Source: Asaia bogorensis (GTDB taxonomy: Bacteria > Pseudomonadota > Alphaproteobacteria > Acetobacterales > Acetobacteraceae). From it: a DNA stretch of 10,457 nucleotides. The DNA lies in assembly GCA_945874515.1 (NCBI GenBank), contig CAMCHA010000040.1, positions 1 to 10,457 on the forward strand, read 5' to 3'. The notes under the pieces were generated by a model. That model saw nothing but the letters and a program-made list of their open reading frames with translations. It was not told the DNA's origin and did not search any database. The first letter of the stretch is position 1. Every line of letters starts with the position of its first letter. The translations under genes and the position numbers were made by a program. Below are positions 1 through 6,354 of the stretch, one piece after another.

Positions 1-215
1 CGCCCGCGGAGCGTCAGGCGTTGAATCCAGGCCTCTGCCGCACTTGGTAGCGTGGCCGGGCCGCTCCCCGGGGCGAGCGCGGCCAGCGCCTCCCCGGCTT
101 CATCTTCCCAAGGCACGGGGAGAGCGACAGCGCGCGGTGGCGAATCAGGATCCGCCCCCGCTTTCAAGCGCCGCAGCGCAACCCCAGCCCAGATGGTTCC
201 AACAATACCTGCCAT
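1..215 (-). CDS. Hypothetical protein, N-terminal part (runs off the left edge)
   Basis: An open frame starts at an ATG at 215-213 and stays open to position 1, giving 71 codons with no stop. The visible protein begins MAGIVGTIWAGVALRRLKAG and continues with a Pro/Ala-rich stretch and a WEDEAGEALAAL segment. Frame-consistent codon choice (G/C at most third positions) supports real coding. No catalytic motif is visible in this fragment. I have an uncertain memory of similar N-termini in Acetobacteraceae proteins annotated near ribonucleotide-reductase/TSCPD genes, but nothing seen here proves that, so no function is assigned. The gene is divergent from the NDUFA12 operon. I see no strong Shine-Dalgarno motif before the ATG and no good alternative start upstream. 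Confidence 0.6.
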   Translation of the reverse strand, partial: MAGIVGTIWAGVALRRLKAGADPDSPPRAVALPVPWEDEAGEALAALAPGSGPATLPSAAEAWIQRLTLRG

Positions 216-381
216 AGGGTGAATGCTAAGCGCGACTCAAAAGCCTGGGAAGCCTTATTTAGTGGTTTTTCGGGGTTGGACCCACAATATCCTGTGGATA
301 GCTTGCGCGTCGCTTTGGTTTTGCGTGACCCGCGCGGCTGTGCGACTATGCGCTCCGTTTTGCTTTCACCGGGAAGCCGCC
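216..381. promoter_or_regulatory. Divergent intergenic region, likely holding promoters for both sides
   Basis: These 166 bases separate the minus-strand gene at the left edge from NDUFA12 on the plus strand, so both promoters should lie here. It contains an inverted repeat CCACA-ATATCC-TGTGG (282-297). A weak sigma70-like pair also overlaps it: TTGGAC at 276-281 and TAGCTT at 299-304, 17 bases apart, each matching consensus at only three positions. Open frames cross the region, but their protein sequences do not look like the start of a known family. Confidence 0.35.
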
Positions 382-723
382 ATGCAGTTGCTCAGTACTC
401 TGTTTATCCGCCTCACCAGCCGCAAGGTTGGGCAGGACCGCTTTGGCAATACCTATTGGGAAGCCCGCAGACGGCGAGATTTCTATGGCCGGCCCATGCG
501 GCGGGTGCTTTACGCGAAGGAAGCCCAAGCCTCTGCTGTGCCGGCGGAATGGTGGGGCTGGCTGCACCACACCACGGAAAATCCCCTGCCCGAGGATGCG
601 CCGCGCCGCCCCTGGCAGAAGGAGCATCTGCCCAATATGACCGGCACGCCCGAAGCCTGGCGGCCAGTGAACCCGGTGGCCAACCGTGGCGGGGACTACG
701 AAGCCTGGACCCCGGGGCGTTAG
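382..723 (+). CDS. NADH:ubiquinone oxidoreductase subunit NDUFA12-like
   Basis: This 113-residue protein belongs to the NDUFA12/B17.2 family, the accessory subunit of respiratory complex I found in alphaproteobacteria and mitochondria. It sits peripherally on the matrix/cytoplasmic arm of the complex and helps assembly or stability. Family landmarks appear in order: VGQDRFGNTYWE (16-27), RRVLY (40-44), VPAEWWGWLHH (53-63), the HLPNMTGTPEAWRP segment (82-95) and a C-terminal YEAWTP (106-111). The frame is open further upstream from 223, but that extension looks unlike the family. The ATG at 382 follows GGGAAG at 371-376 and gives the usual length. Only 13 bases separate its stop from mlaD, so it probably leads this operon. 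I am confident of the family. Confidence 0.93.
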   Translation: MQLLSTLFIRLTSRKVGQDRFGNTYWEARRRRDFYGRPMRRVLYAKEAQASAVPAEWWGWLHHTTENPLPEDAPRRPWQKEHLPNMTGTPEAWRPVNPVANRGGDYEAWTPGR

Positions 724-736
724 AAGGCCCTTCAAA

Positions 737-1231
737 ATGCAAAAGCGCTCACTTGCTGAAATCCTGACTGGTTTGGTCGTGCTGGCCATTGCAGCAACCT
801 TCCTTGGCTATGCCGTCACCAGCACGGGACGCAGCCTTTCTGGGCCCGGGATGAACCTGACAGCAAAGTTCGATCGGATTGATGGGCTCGGTCAGGGCGC
901 TGATGTGCGCATTGCCGGGGTGAAGGTTGGGCAGGTTGTGGCGCAGCGAATTGATCCGGTAAGCTTCCTTGCCGTGCTGACGTTGCGTGTAGATGCTGGG
1001 CTGAAGCTGCCGCATGACACCTCGGCCGAAATTTCCAGCGAAGGTTTGCTCGGCGGCAAATATGTTGCGCTGGTGCCGGGTGGCGATACGCGCATCCTGC
1101 GGGACGGCAGTGAGATCACCATCACGCAGAGCGCCATCAATCTGGAAAGCCTGTTGGGGCGGTTCATTTTTTCGGCGGGTGAAACGAATCAGCGCGGCAA
1201 TCAGGAAAACGCGCCGGCCACGCCGCGATGA
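737..1231 (+). CDS. mlaD: Outer membrane lipid asymmetry protein MlaD (MCE domain)
   Basis: This 164-residue protein is the membrane-anchored, substrate-binding MCE component of the Mla ABC system, which moves phospholipids between the inner and outer membranes. It has a short cytoplasmic N-terminus, one transmembrane helix at about 9-28 (EILTGLVVLAIAATFLGYAV) and an MCE/MlaD domain at about 38-116. That domain includes GLGQGADVRIAGVKVGQV and the SSEGLLGGKYVALVPGG stretch. The frame opens earlier, but the ATG at 737 preceded by AGAAGG (722-727) gives the standard start MQKRSLAEILTG. The ABC genes mlaE and mlaF are not in the window. The stop overlaps the next start (ATGA at 1228-1231). The C-terminal tail after about 145 is polar and probably disordered. 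Confidence 0.95.
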   Translation: MQKRSLAEILTGLVVLAIAATFLGYAVTSTGRSLSGPGMNLTAKFDRIDGLGQGADVRIAGVKVGQVVAQRIDPVSFLAVLTLRVDAGLKLPHDTSAEISSEGLLGGKYVALVPGGDTRILRDGSEITITQSAINLESLLGRFIFSAGETNQRGNQENAPATPR

Positions 1232-1452
1232 AACCACTGCCCAAGCCACCTGCCGCCTGGCCTGGGGCGGATGGGAAGCCTGTATCTTGCAACGAGAAGC
1301 TGAAAATGCTCGCAGAAAATCATACGGAAGCCGCGACGGTGTTGCGCGATGTGTTTGAAGACGCGGTGCTGATGGGCGTGGGTGAAGCGGCGATGCGCCA
1401 GATTTTGCATGAACTGATTGCGGCTTTGCCAAGCCCGAAGCAGGGCGCATGA
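1228..1452 (+). CDS. Small conserved-looking protein of unknown function
   Basis: This 74-residue cytoplasmic protein starts at an ATG overlapping the mlaD stop and ends in an ATGA overlap with the DUF2155 gene, so it should be translationally coupled to both. Its N-terminus is Pro-rich (PKPPAAWPGADGKPVSC). The rest is predominantly helical in appearance: NEKLKMLAENHTEAATVLRD then FEDAVLMGVGEAAMRQILHEL. I see no signal peptide, membrane span or known catalytic motif. The GC-biased third positions match its neighbours, and being locked between two recognisable genes supports a real gene. I believe similar short ORFs occur beside mlaD in related bacteria, but I cannot name a function. A link to the Mla system is only a guess from position. 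Confidence 0.8.
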   Translation: MKPLPKPPAAWPGADGKPVSCNEKLKMLAENHTEAATVLRDVFEDAVLMGVGEAAMRQILHELIAALPSPKQGA

Positions 1453-1808
1453 AAAAGCTTTTGGCCTTGGCGCTGTTTTGCCTGCCAAGTCTTGCGCAAG
1501 CGCAGGATTGGGTGCCGCGCCAGCAGGCACGCATCCAAGCTTTGGATAAGGTTACCGCGCGCGTGACGGTACTGGAAGGCCGCGTTGGGGAAAGCCTGCG
1601 CTTTGGCACGCTGACGATCCGCATCAGCGCCTGCCATGCGCGCCCGCCCACCGAAGTGCCGGACTCCGCCGCCTGGTTTGAAATGACCGATAGCCGCGCC
1701 GCGCAAGGCAGCCCACCCGCCTTTCGTGGCTGGATGTTCGCCGATGCACCGGGCGTGAGCATGTTGGAACACCCTGTCTATGATGTGCGTATTCTAAACT
1801 GTCGCTGA
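1449..1808 (+). CDS. DUF2155 domain-containing secreted protein
   Basis: This 119-residue protein has a clear Sec signal peptide at about 1-18 (MKKLLALALFCLPSLAQA, cleavage likely before QD), so it is periplasmic. The mature part matches the DUF2155 pattern known in alphaproteobacteria: ALDKVTARVTVLEGRVG (31-47), FGTLTIRISACHARPP (52-67), FRGWMFADAPGVSMLEHPVYDV (92-113) and a terminal cysteine C118. C62 and C118 are well placed for a disulfide. The family usually has YDVW in the last motif and this copy has YDVR. The function is unknown. Its position as last gene in the NDUFA12-mlaD operon and its periplasmic location suggest an envelope role. The start overlaps the previous stop (ATGA), with AGCAGGG just upstream. 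Confidence 0.92.
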   Translation: MKKLLALALFCLPSLAQAQDWVPRQQARIQALDKVTARVTVLEGRVGESLRFGTLTIRISACHARPPTEVPDSAAWFEMTDSRAAQGSPPAFRGWMFADAPGVSMLEHPVYDVRILNCR

Positions 1809-1850
1809 TTCGAAGATTTCCTTTCTGCAAGGGGCGGAACCAGCTACATT

Positions 1851-1860
1851 AGCGTACGCT
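1851..1860. promoter_or_regulatory. Perfect 10-bp palindrome upstream of the persulfide dioxygenase gene
   Basis: AGCGTACGCT is its own reverse complement and lies 16 bases before the ATG at 1877. It directly abuts the Shine-Dalgarno region (AGGAAGG at 1863-1869). A symmetric site here could be an operator for a sulfide- or persulfide-responsive repressor, or it could be chance. It does not resemble the AT-rich site I recall for BigR. Confidence 0.3.
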
Positions 1861-1876
1861 TCAGGAAGGCCAGCCC

Positions 1877-2764
1877 ATGTCAGCCACAGCGAATAGCGCC
1901 CGCATCCAGCCGTTTTTTGATGAGGCGACCAATACGGTCAGCTATCTGGTCTTCGACCCCGCGACACGCCAAGGCGCGGTGATTGACCCCGTGCTGGATT
2001 GGGACCACCGCAGCGGAGAAGCTGATACGCGTTCCGCTGATCGGCTGATTGAAGCCGCGCGGCAGGAAGGGGTTGCGATTGCGTTGATCCTGGAAACCCA
2101 TGCCCATGCGGATCATCTTACCGCCGCACCTTATATCAAGCAGCTTTGCGGCGGCCAGATTGGTATTGGCGAATACATCAAAGATGTGCAGCGCATCTTC
2201 CGCCCTGTCTTCGCGGCTGAGGATGTGAAGCCCGAAGGTGGTGATTTCGATCTGCTGTTTCGTGACGGCCAGCATATCGCGCTTGGATCGCTGGGTATTG
2301 AGGTGATCCATACGCCAGGCCACACACCGGCCTGTGTTTGCTACCGCATTGGTGATGATGTTTTCGTGGGTGATACGCTGTTCATGCATGATTACGGCAC
2401 AGCGCGCGCCGATTTTCCGGGTGGTGACGCCAGGGTGTTGTTTCGTTCCATCAAGCGCCTGCTGGCACTGCCGCCGCAAACCAGGCTTTGGATGTGCCAC
2501 GATTACAAGGCGCCGGGGCGCGATAGCTTCGCCTGGCAGAGCACGGTTGCCGAACAGCGCGCCCATAACCCGCATGTGAAGGATGGCGTGACCGAGGATG
2601 AATTCGTGGCCTTCCGCCAAGCCCGCGATGCAAAGCTTGCAGCACCTACGCTGCTGCTGCCCTCGATCCAAGTGAATATCCGCGCCGGGCGCTTCCCGGA
2701 AGCTGAGAGCAATGGCGTGCGCTACCTGAAAATTCCGGTCAAGGCGCGGGTTGGGCTTGCGTGA
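1877..2764 (+). CDS. MBL-fold metallo-hydrolase, probable persulfide dioxygenase (ETHE1/Blh type)
   Basis: This 295-residue cytoplasmic enzyme has the metallo-beta-lactamase fold. Metal ligands are visible: THAHADH (74-80), H149 in IHTPGHTPAC, D166 in VGDTLF and H208 in MCHDY. The YGTARADFPGG segment (173-183) matches ETHE1/Blh-like persulfide dioxygenases, which use one iron held by two His and one Asp to oxidise glutathione persulfide to sulfite. A glyoxalase II-like thioesterase is the main alternative, but its extra zinc-binding features are not obvious here. The C-terminal part (LLPSIQVNIRAGRFPEAE) is typical of the bacterial Blh subgroup. AGGAAGG precedes the ATG at good distance. The gene sits alone, 68 bases after DUF2155, with a 10-bp palindrome in the gap. 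No rhodanese, BigR or sulfide:quinone oxidoreductase gene is beside it. Confidence 0.87.
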   Translation: MSATANSARIQPFFDEATNTVSYLVFDPATRQGAVIDPVLDWDHRSGEADTRSADRLIEAARQEGVAIALILETHAHADHLTAAPYIKQLCGGQIGIGEYIKDVQRIFRPVFAAEDVKPEGGDFDLLFRDGQHIALGSLGIEVIHTPGHTPACVCYRIGDDVFVGDTLFMHDYGTARADFPGGDARVLFRSIKRLLALPPQTRLWMCHDYKAPGRDSFAWQSTVAEQRAHNPHVKDGVTEDEFVAFRQARDAKLAAPTLLLPSIQVNIRAGRFPEAESNGVRYLKIPVKARVGLA

Positions 2765-2845
2765 GGCGGTGGCTTCGGGTTGAAGTTCATCAAGAACAAA
2801 CTGCTGCACCAAGGCAGCAAAAGAAACGCAGGGAGTAAAGCCAAA

Positions 2846-3838
2846 ATGCTGAGACGAATTTTGCTTGGTGCCACCATGGGCCTGGCACTTACCGCACCGG
2901 TCATCGCCCAGGGCCTGCCGGATCGGCCCATCACGCTGGTAAGCGGCTTCGCGCCGGGCGGTTCGACCGACATCACCGCGCGCCTGCTGGCGGAACGCAT
3001 GCAGGCGCATATGGGGGCCAATGCGCGCGTGGTGGTGGAAAACCGCCCCGGCGCATCCGGCACGGTGGCTGCAGAATGGCTGCGTCGGCAGCCAGCAGAT
3101 GGTACGGTGCTGATGCTGAATGAGGCTTCATCCCACGCGCTGATCCCCGCCGCCATGCAGGGCGGTACGCGCTATGACCCGATTGCGGATTTCACCCATA
3201 TCGCCGTTGCCGCCAATGGCCCGCTGATCCTGGTGTCAGCGCCGAATTTCCCCGCCGGCACAGCTGCAGAGGCAGTGGCCAGGCTGCGCGCAGGGCCACA
3301 GGATAACATGCCCTATGCGTCATCCGGCGTTGGATCCATGCCGCATTTCGCGGCTGAGGCGGTGGCGGTTTCCTTGCTGCTCGGTGGGAAATTTTCGCAT
3401 GTGCCGTATCGTTCCGGTGGCTTGATGGTGGAATCCATTGCGCGTGGCGAAACGGCTTGGGGCGTTGCGGTACTGGCCTCTGCCGCCGCGCAGGTGCGCG
3501 ATAATCGCGTGCGCGGCATTGCGATTACCGGGCTGGAACGCTTCCCGGCTTTCCCGGATATTCCAACGCTCGCGGAATCAGGCATGCCGGGTTTTGACAT
3601 TGGCAATTGGTTCGCGGTGGTGGGGCCGCCGCGCATGCCGGAAGGCACCGTGACGGCGCTGAACCGCGCCATCAATGCCGCTTTGGCTGACCCGCAATTG
3701 CGGGAACGTTTCCTGATTGCCGGAATTTCACCTTGGACACGGCCCAATTCGCCCGCCGATGCGCGCGCCTTTTTTCAGGCTGAGCTTGTGAAGTTCAAGG
3801 GTGTGGTGGAACGCACCGGCGTGAAGATGGAACAGTGA
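2846..3838 (+). CDS. Tripartite tricarboxylate transporter substrate-binding protein (Bug family)
   Basis: This 330-residue periplasmic binding protein starts with a Sec signal peptide (MLRRILLGATMGLALTAPVI then AQG), cleaved around residue 21-22. The mature part opens with the Bug signature: LPDRPITLVSGFAPGGSTDI (24-43), VVVENRPGASG (62-72) and a later YASSGVGSMPHFAAE (157-171). FPDIPTLAESGMPGFD (236-251) is another family hallmark. Such proteins capture carboxylates or other small organic acids for TctA/TctB-type transporters, but the ligand cannot be read from the sequence. The frame opens at 2780, but that extension is lysine-rich and would spoil the signal peptide. The ATG at 2846 has GGGAG (2831-2835) upstream. 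No TctA or TctB gene adjoins it, so it is an orphan Bug protein. Confidence 0.94.
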   Translation: MLRRILLGATMGLALTAPVIAQGLPDRPITLVSGFAPGGSTDITARLLAERMQAHMGANARVVVENRPGASGTVAAEWLRRQPADGTVLMLNEASSHALIPAAMQGGTRYDPIADFTHIAVAANGPLILVSAPNFPAGTAAEAVARLRAGPQDNMPYASSGVGSMPHFAAEAVAVSLLLGGKFSHVPYRSGGLMVESIARGETAWGVAVLASAAAQVRDNRVRGIAITGLERFPAFPDIPTLAESGMPGFDIGNWFAVVGPPRMPEGTVTALNRAINAALADPQLRERFLIAGISPWTRPNSPADARAFFQAELVKFKGVVERTGVKMEQ

Positions 3839-3878
3839 TCTGCGAAGGCTGATGAATTCCCGGGCGCATCATTCAGTT

Positions 3879-3888
3879 CTTTGCAAAG
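3879..3888. promoter_or_regulatory. Perfect 10-bp palindrome upstream of the P450 gene
   Basis: CTTTGCAAAG is self-complementary and lies in the 117-base gap between the Bug gene and the P450 start. TTGCAA within it (3881-3886) could also act as a -35 element, but I find no convincing -10 at 16-19 bases. Treat it as a candidate operator or promoter part only. Confidence 0.25.
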
Positions 3889-3955
3889 GCCGTCACAGCG
3901 CGGTGTCTGATCCAGATTTCATCGTGGAATGCGTAAGGCGTTTCAAAGGGGCGTC

Positions 3956-5395
3956 ATGGCCGAGACCGAATTGAGCAATATCGCGTCACCTGATCGCTTT
4001 TTCATTGACGAAAAGGAAGGCGTTCCCGTCAGTATTCCAGGGCAGGGGCAGCGCCTTTCCCTACCGAGCCTATTGCAGGCATTAAGACGCAATATCCTGT
4101 CAGGATGGCCCAAACACGCTTACGAGAGGGATGTCTTTGGTTTTAAACTGATGCAGCAGGGCTATCTTGTCTGCAATAGTGCCGATAGTGTTCGGCGTGT
4201 GTTTTTGTCAGAACACGAAAATTACGACCGCAAAAGCCCGCAGATGCGCCATGCGCTGGAACCATTGCTGGGGGATGGCCTTTTTGTGAGCGATGGCGCG
4301 CTATGGCAAGCGCGTCGCGCGCTGTGCGCGCCCGCATTTGAACCCCATTTAATGCAGGATTTCGCGACCGTGATGACTGAGGAAGCGGGCCGCCTTGCCG
4401 ATCAATGGCAAGCCCTGAAACCCGGCAGCGCGGTCCATATGCTAGAGGAAATGGCGCGCTTGACCGCGCGCATCATCGGCCGAACTGTCTTTGGCGATGA
4501 GACAAGCGATGCAGAGGCAGCGCGCGTCGTGCGTGGCTTTTCAGACTATCAACGAGAAATAGAACAAAGCGGCTTGGCTGATACATTGGGTCTTCCCGCA
4601 CTTGGCTGGCTTTCAAACCCGCTTCGGCGTTACCGCACCCGCAAGGCCGCGCAAATGGTGCAGGATGTCATTGATCAGATTATTCAGCGCCATCGCAGCG
4701 GTAGTGAGGGTGGACGCTTTACGCTGCTGTCCCAACTGTTGAAGCATGGTGAAGATAACGGCGGTGGTTGCCCTGTCAGCGCGAATGCCGCGCGTAATGA
4801 AGCGATTGTGATGTTCATGGCAGGGCATGAAACAACGGCGAACTCCCTCGCCTGGTGTTGGTATCTTTTGGGTCATAGTCCACGCGCCGCGGCCAAGTTG
4901 CATGCCGAACTGGATGAGGTGCTTGGTGGGCGGGCACCAAGCCTGGAAGATGTACCCCGGCTGCATTATACGCGCGCAGTCTTTGAAGAAGCCTTGCGTC
5001 TTTATCCACCCATACCCATCCTGAGCCGTCAGGCAAGACAAGATGATGCGGTGAACGGACATCAGATTTCGAAAGATACCATCATTCTTGTTGTGCCTTG
5101 GCTTTTGCATCGGCATAAGGCGCATTGGGAAAAACCAGATCATTTCATTCCGGAACGCTTTCTGCCGGATCAACCGCGCCCAGACAAATTCATTTATCTT
5201 CCCTTCAGCGTGGGCCGGCGCGTCTGTCTAGGACTACGATTCGGCATGATTGAGGGAATTCTGTGTCTCGCAACCCTGGCGCAGCGTTTCACCGCTGAAG
5301 TCGAGAAGGACCACAAGGTTGAGATCGAATGCCGCCTGACGCTGCGGCCGCATCAAGGCCTGCCCATGCGCCTGAGCCCAAGAAGAGCCGCATAA
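3956..5395 (+). CDS. Cytochrome P450
   Basis: This 479-residue P450 monooxygenase carries all core motifs. They are W117-x3-R121 in the C helix, the oxygen-activating I-helix AGHETT (289-294), ExxR at E345-R348, PERF-like PERFLPD (399-405) and the heme-binding FSVGRRVCLG (417-426) with C424 as axial ligand. Its length and the PERF stretch resemble the CYP4/CYP3-like bacterial group, often associated with fatty-acyl or other hydrophobic substrates. The true substrate is unknown. No ferredoxin or reductase domain is fused and none lies nearby, so it must borrow electrons from elsewhere. The frame opens at 3929, but ATG 3956 preceded by AAAGGGG is the better start. Its stop overlaps the following acyltransferase start (TAATG). 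Several stretches are G+C-poor relative to the flanks. Confidence 0.95.
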   Translation: MAETELSNIASPDRFFIDEKEGVPVSIPGQGQRLSLPSLLQALRRNILSGWPKHAYERDVFGFKLMQQGYLVCNSADSVRRVFLSEHENYDRKSPQMRHALEPLLGDGLFVSDGALWQARRALCAPAFEPHLMQDFATVMTEEAGRLADQWQALKPGSAVHMLEEMARLTARIIGRTVFGDETSDAEAARVVRGFSDYQREIEQSGLADTLGLPALGWLSNPLRRYRTRKAAQMVQDVIDQIIQRHRSGSEGGRFTLLSQLLKHGEDNGGGCPVSANAARNEAIVMFMAGHETTANSLAWCWYLLGHSPRAAAKLHAELDEVLGGRAPSLEDVPRLHYTRAVFEEALRLYPPIPILSRQARQDDAVNGHQISKDTIILVVPWLLHRHKAHWEKPDHFIPERFLPDQPRPDKFIYLPFSVGRRVCLGLRFGMIEGILCLATLAQRFTAEVEKDHKVEIECRLTLRPHQGLPMRLSPRRAA

Positions 5396-6330
5396 TGGCG
5401 GCACGGCCGAAGAGGAAGGAGTTGTTCGAAGCCTTTATGGTGCAGCTTCTGCGCCGCCTGCCAATCACCTGGGCATCCTGGCTTGGTGGTGAGATAGGCG
5501 CCATGCGCGGCAGGTCGGCACTGAAAGGTAAAAGCCTTTGGGTACAACGCCTGCGCAGAAACATCGCACATTTTTCGGGGATCACCGACCCGGCTGAGCT
5601 TGATCGGCGCGTTATCGCCTTCACCCGAAGGATTGGCCAGCAATACGCTGAATATCCAAATCTCCAGCGACTCTTCGCGTCAAGCAGGGTCGAAATCGTC
5701 GGCGGGGAACATCTTGATGCTGCGGGCAGACCTTTCATCCTTGTTGGCTGCCACGTTGCGAATTGGGAATATGTTTGCACTCTGGCCTACAAGTGGGCAG
5801 ATTGGACAGCACTCTACCTGCCGCTTGGTAGCGGAATTCGAGAGAAATTGGTGCTTGATGCACGTAAAGCCTGGCCCGGTCTGGAATTCATCCCCGCGTC
5901 GCCATCAGCCGCACGACAACTCGACCGTACGCTACAAGAAGGCAAAGGCCTTTTGATTTATATTGACGAAGAAAAGAAGGGGTATGTCTGGAGCCCAAGC
6001 CTTGGTCGTACCCTGCCCTATGCCGGCAATCGCTGGCTCGCGGCACGACTTGCGGTGCGACATGATGTCAATATTCTTCCCGTTTTTGTCGAGTATCTGG
6101 GGCTGGCAAAATATCGCGTAGTGGTTCAGCCAGCTTTGGAACGGCCCGCAGGCATGAAGGGTGAAGCGCTAGCGCGGCATCTGGCAGACCAGATTGACGC
6201 GCGGTCAGAGGCATGGATCCGGCCGCGGATCGAGAACTGGTATTGGCTACCCTATTTCGAAGCCGATGCGCCCTGCCCGATCGAACGACCCGCAACCACC
6301 TCTGCCGAGCCAGACGCAATAGGCGCCTGA
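5395..6330 (+). CDS. LpxL/HtrB-type lysophospholipid (lauroyl) acyltransferase family protein
   Basis: This 311-residue protein belongs to the LpxL/HtrB/MsbB superfamily, which transfers acyl chains from acyl-ACP or acyl-CoA to lipid A precursors or other lipid acceptors at the inner membrane. The catalytic pair H-x4-E is visible as HVANWE (H120-E125) within ILVGCHVANWEY. The second conserved block is YIDEEKKGYVWSPSLG-RTLPYAG (189-211), and the C-terminus has the family's WI-RP-RIENWYWLP (274-286). The N-terminal hydrophobic anchor is weak (about 14-31), so it may be peripheral. The frame opens earlier inside the P450 gene, but the ATG at 5395 overlapping the P450 stop gives the normal start. 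It is probably a specialised acyltransferase rather than the housekeeping LpxL, because it is coupled to a P450 and not to lipid A genes. Confidence 0.88.
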   Translation: MAARPKRKELFEAFMVQLLRRLPITWASWLGGEIGAMRGRSALKGKSLWVQRLRRNIAHFSGITDPAELDRRVIAFTRRIGQQYAEYPNLQRLFASSRVEIVGGEHLDAAGRPFILVGCHVANWEYVCTLAYKWADWTALYLPLGSGIREKLVLDARKAWPGLEFIPASPSAARQLDRTLQEGKGLLIYIDEEKKGYVWSPSLGRTLPYAGNRWLAARLAVRHDVNILPVFVEYLGLAKYRVVVQPALERPAGMKGEALARHLADQIDARSEAWIRPRIENWYWLPYFEADAPCPIERPATTSAEPDAIGA

Positions 6331-6346
6331 AGAATCTTCAGGCGCC
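6322..6346. terminator. Perfect hairpin between convergent genes, probable bidirectional terminator
   Basis: GGCGCCTGAAGA at 6322-6333 and TCTTCAGGCGCC at 6335-6346 are exact reverse complements around a single base, so a GC-rich stem of about 10-11 bp with a tiny loop can form on either strand. It covers the acyltransferase stop codon and lies 9 bases beyond the end of the convergent metallo-hydrolase gene. No proper T-run follows on either strand, so it may work with Rho or as an mRNA-end stabiliser. Confidence 0.7.
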
Positions 6347-6354
6347 CGGCTTGT

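Noticed and set aside
223..381. N-terminal extension of NDUFA12 to an ATG at 223
   Set aside because: The extra 53 residues do not resemble the family; the shorter start gives the normal length and has a GGGAAG motif.
749..1762. Long open frame on the minus strand (about 337 codons) across mlaD and DUF2155
   Set aside because: It is antisense to three well-recognised overlapping plus-strand genes; its translation is low-complexity Arg/Ala/Pro-rich with no domain, as expected of shadows in GC-rich DNA.
1822..1850. Possible sigma70 promoter TTTCTG-N17-TACATT before the persulfide dioxygenase gene
   Set aside because: The -35 matches consensus at too few positions to support.
1880..3010. Long open frame on the minus strand (about 376 codons) opposite the persulfide dioxygenase gene
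   Set aside because: Fully antisense to a protein with intact metal-binding motifs and into the Bug signal peptide; no recognisable domain in its translation.
3850..3871. TGATG-N12-CATCA around CCCGGG as a terminator of the Bug gene
   Set aside because: Five-base stem with a twelve-base loop and no T-run; too weak.
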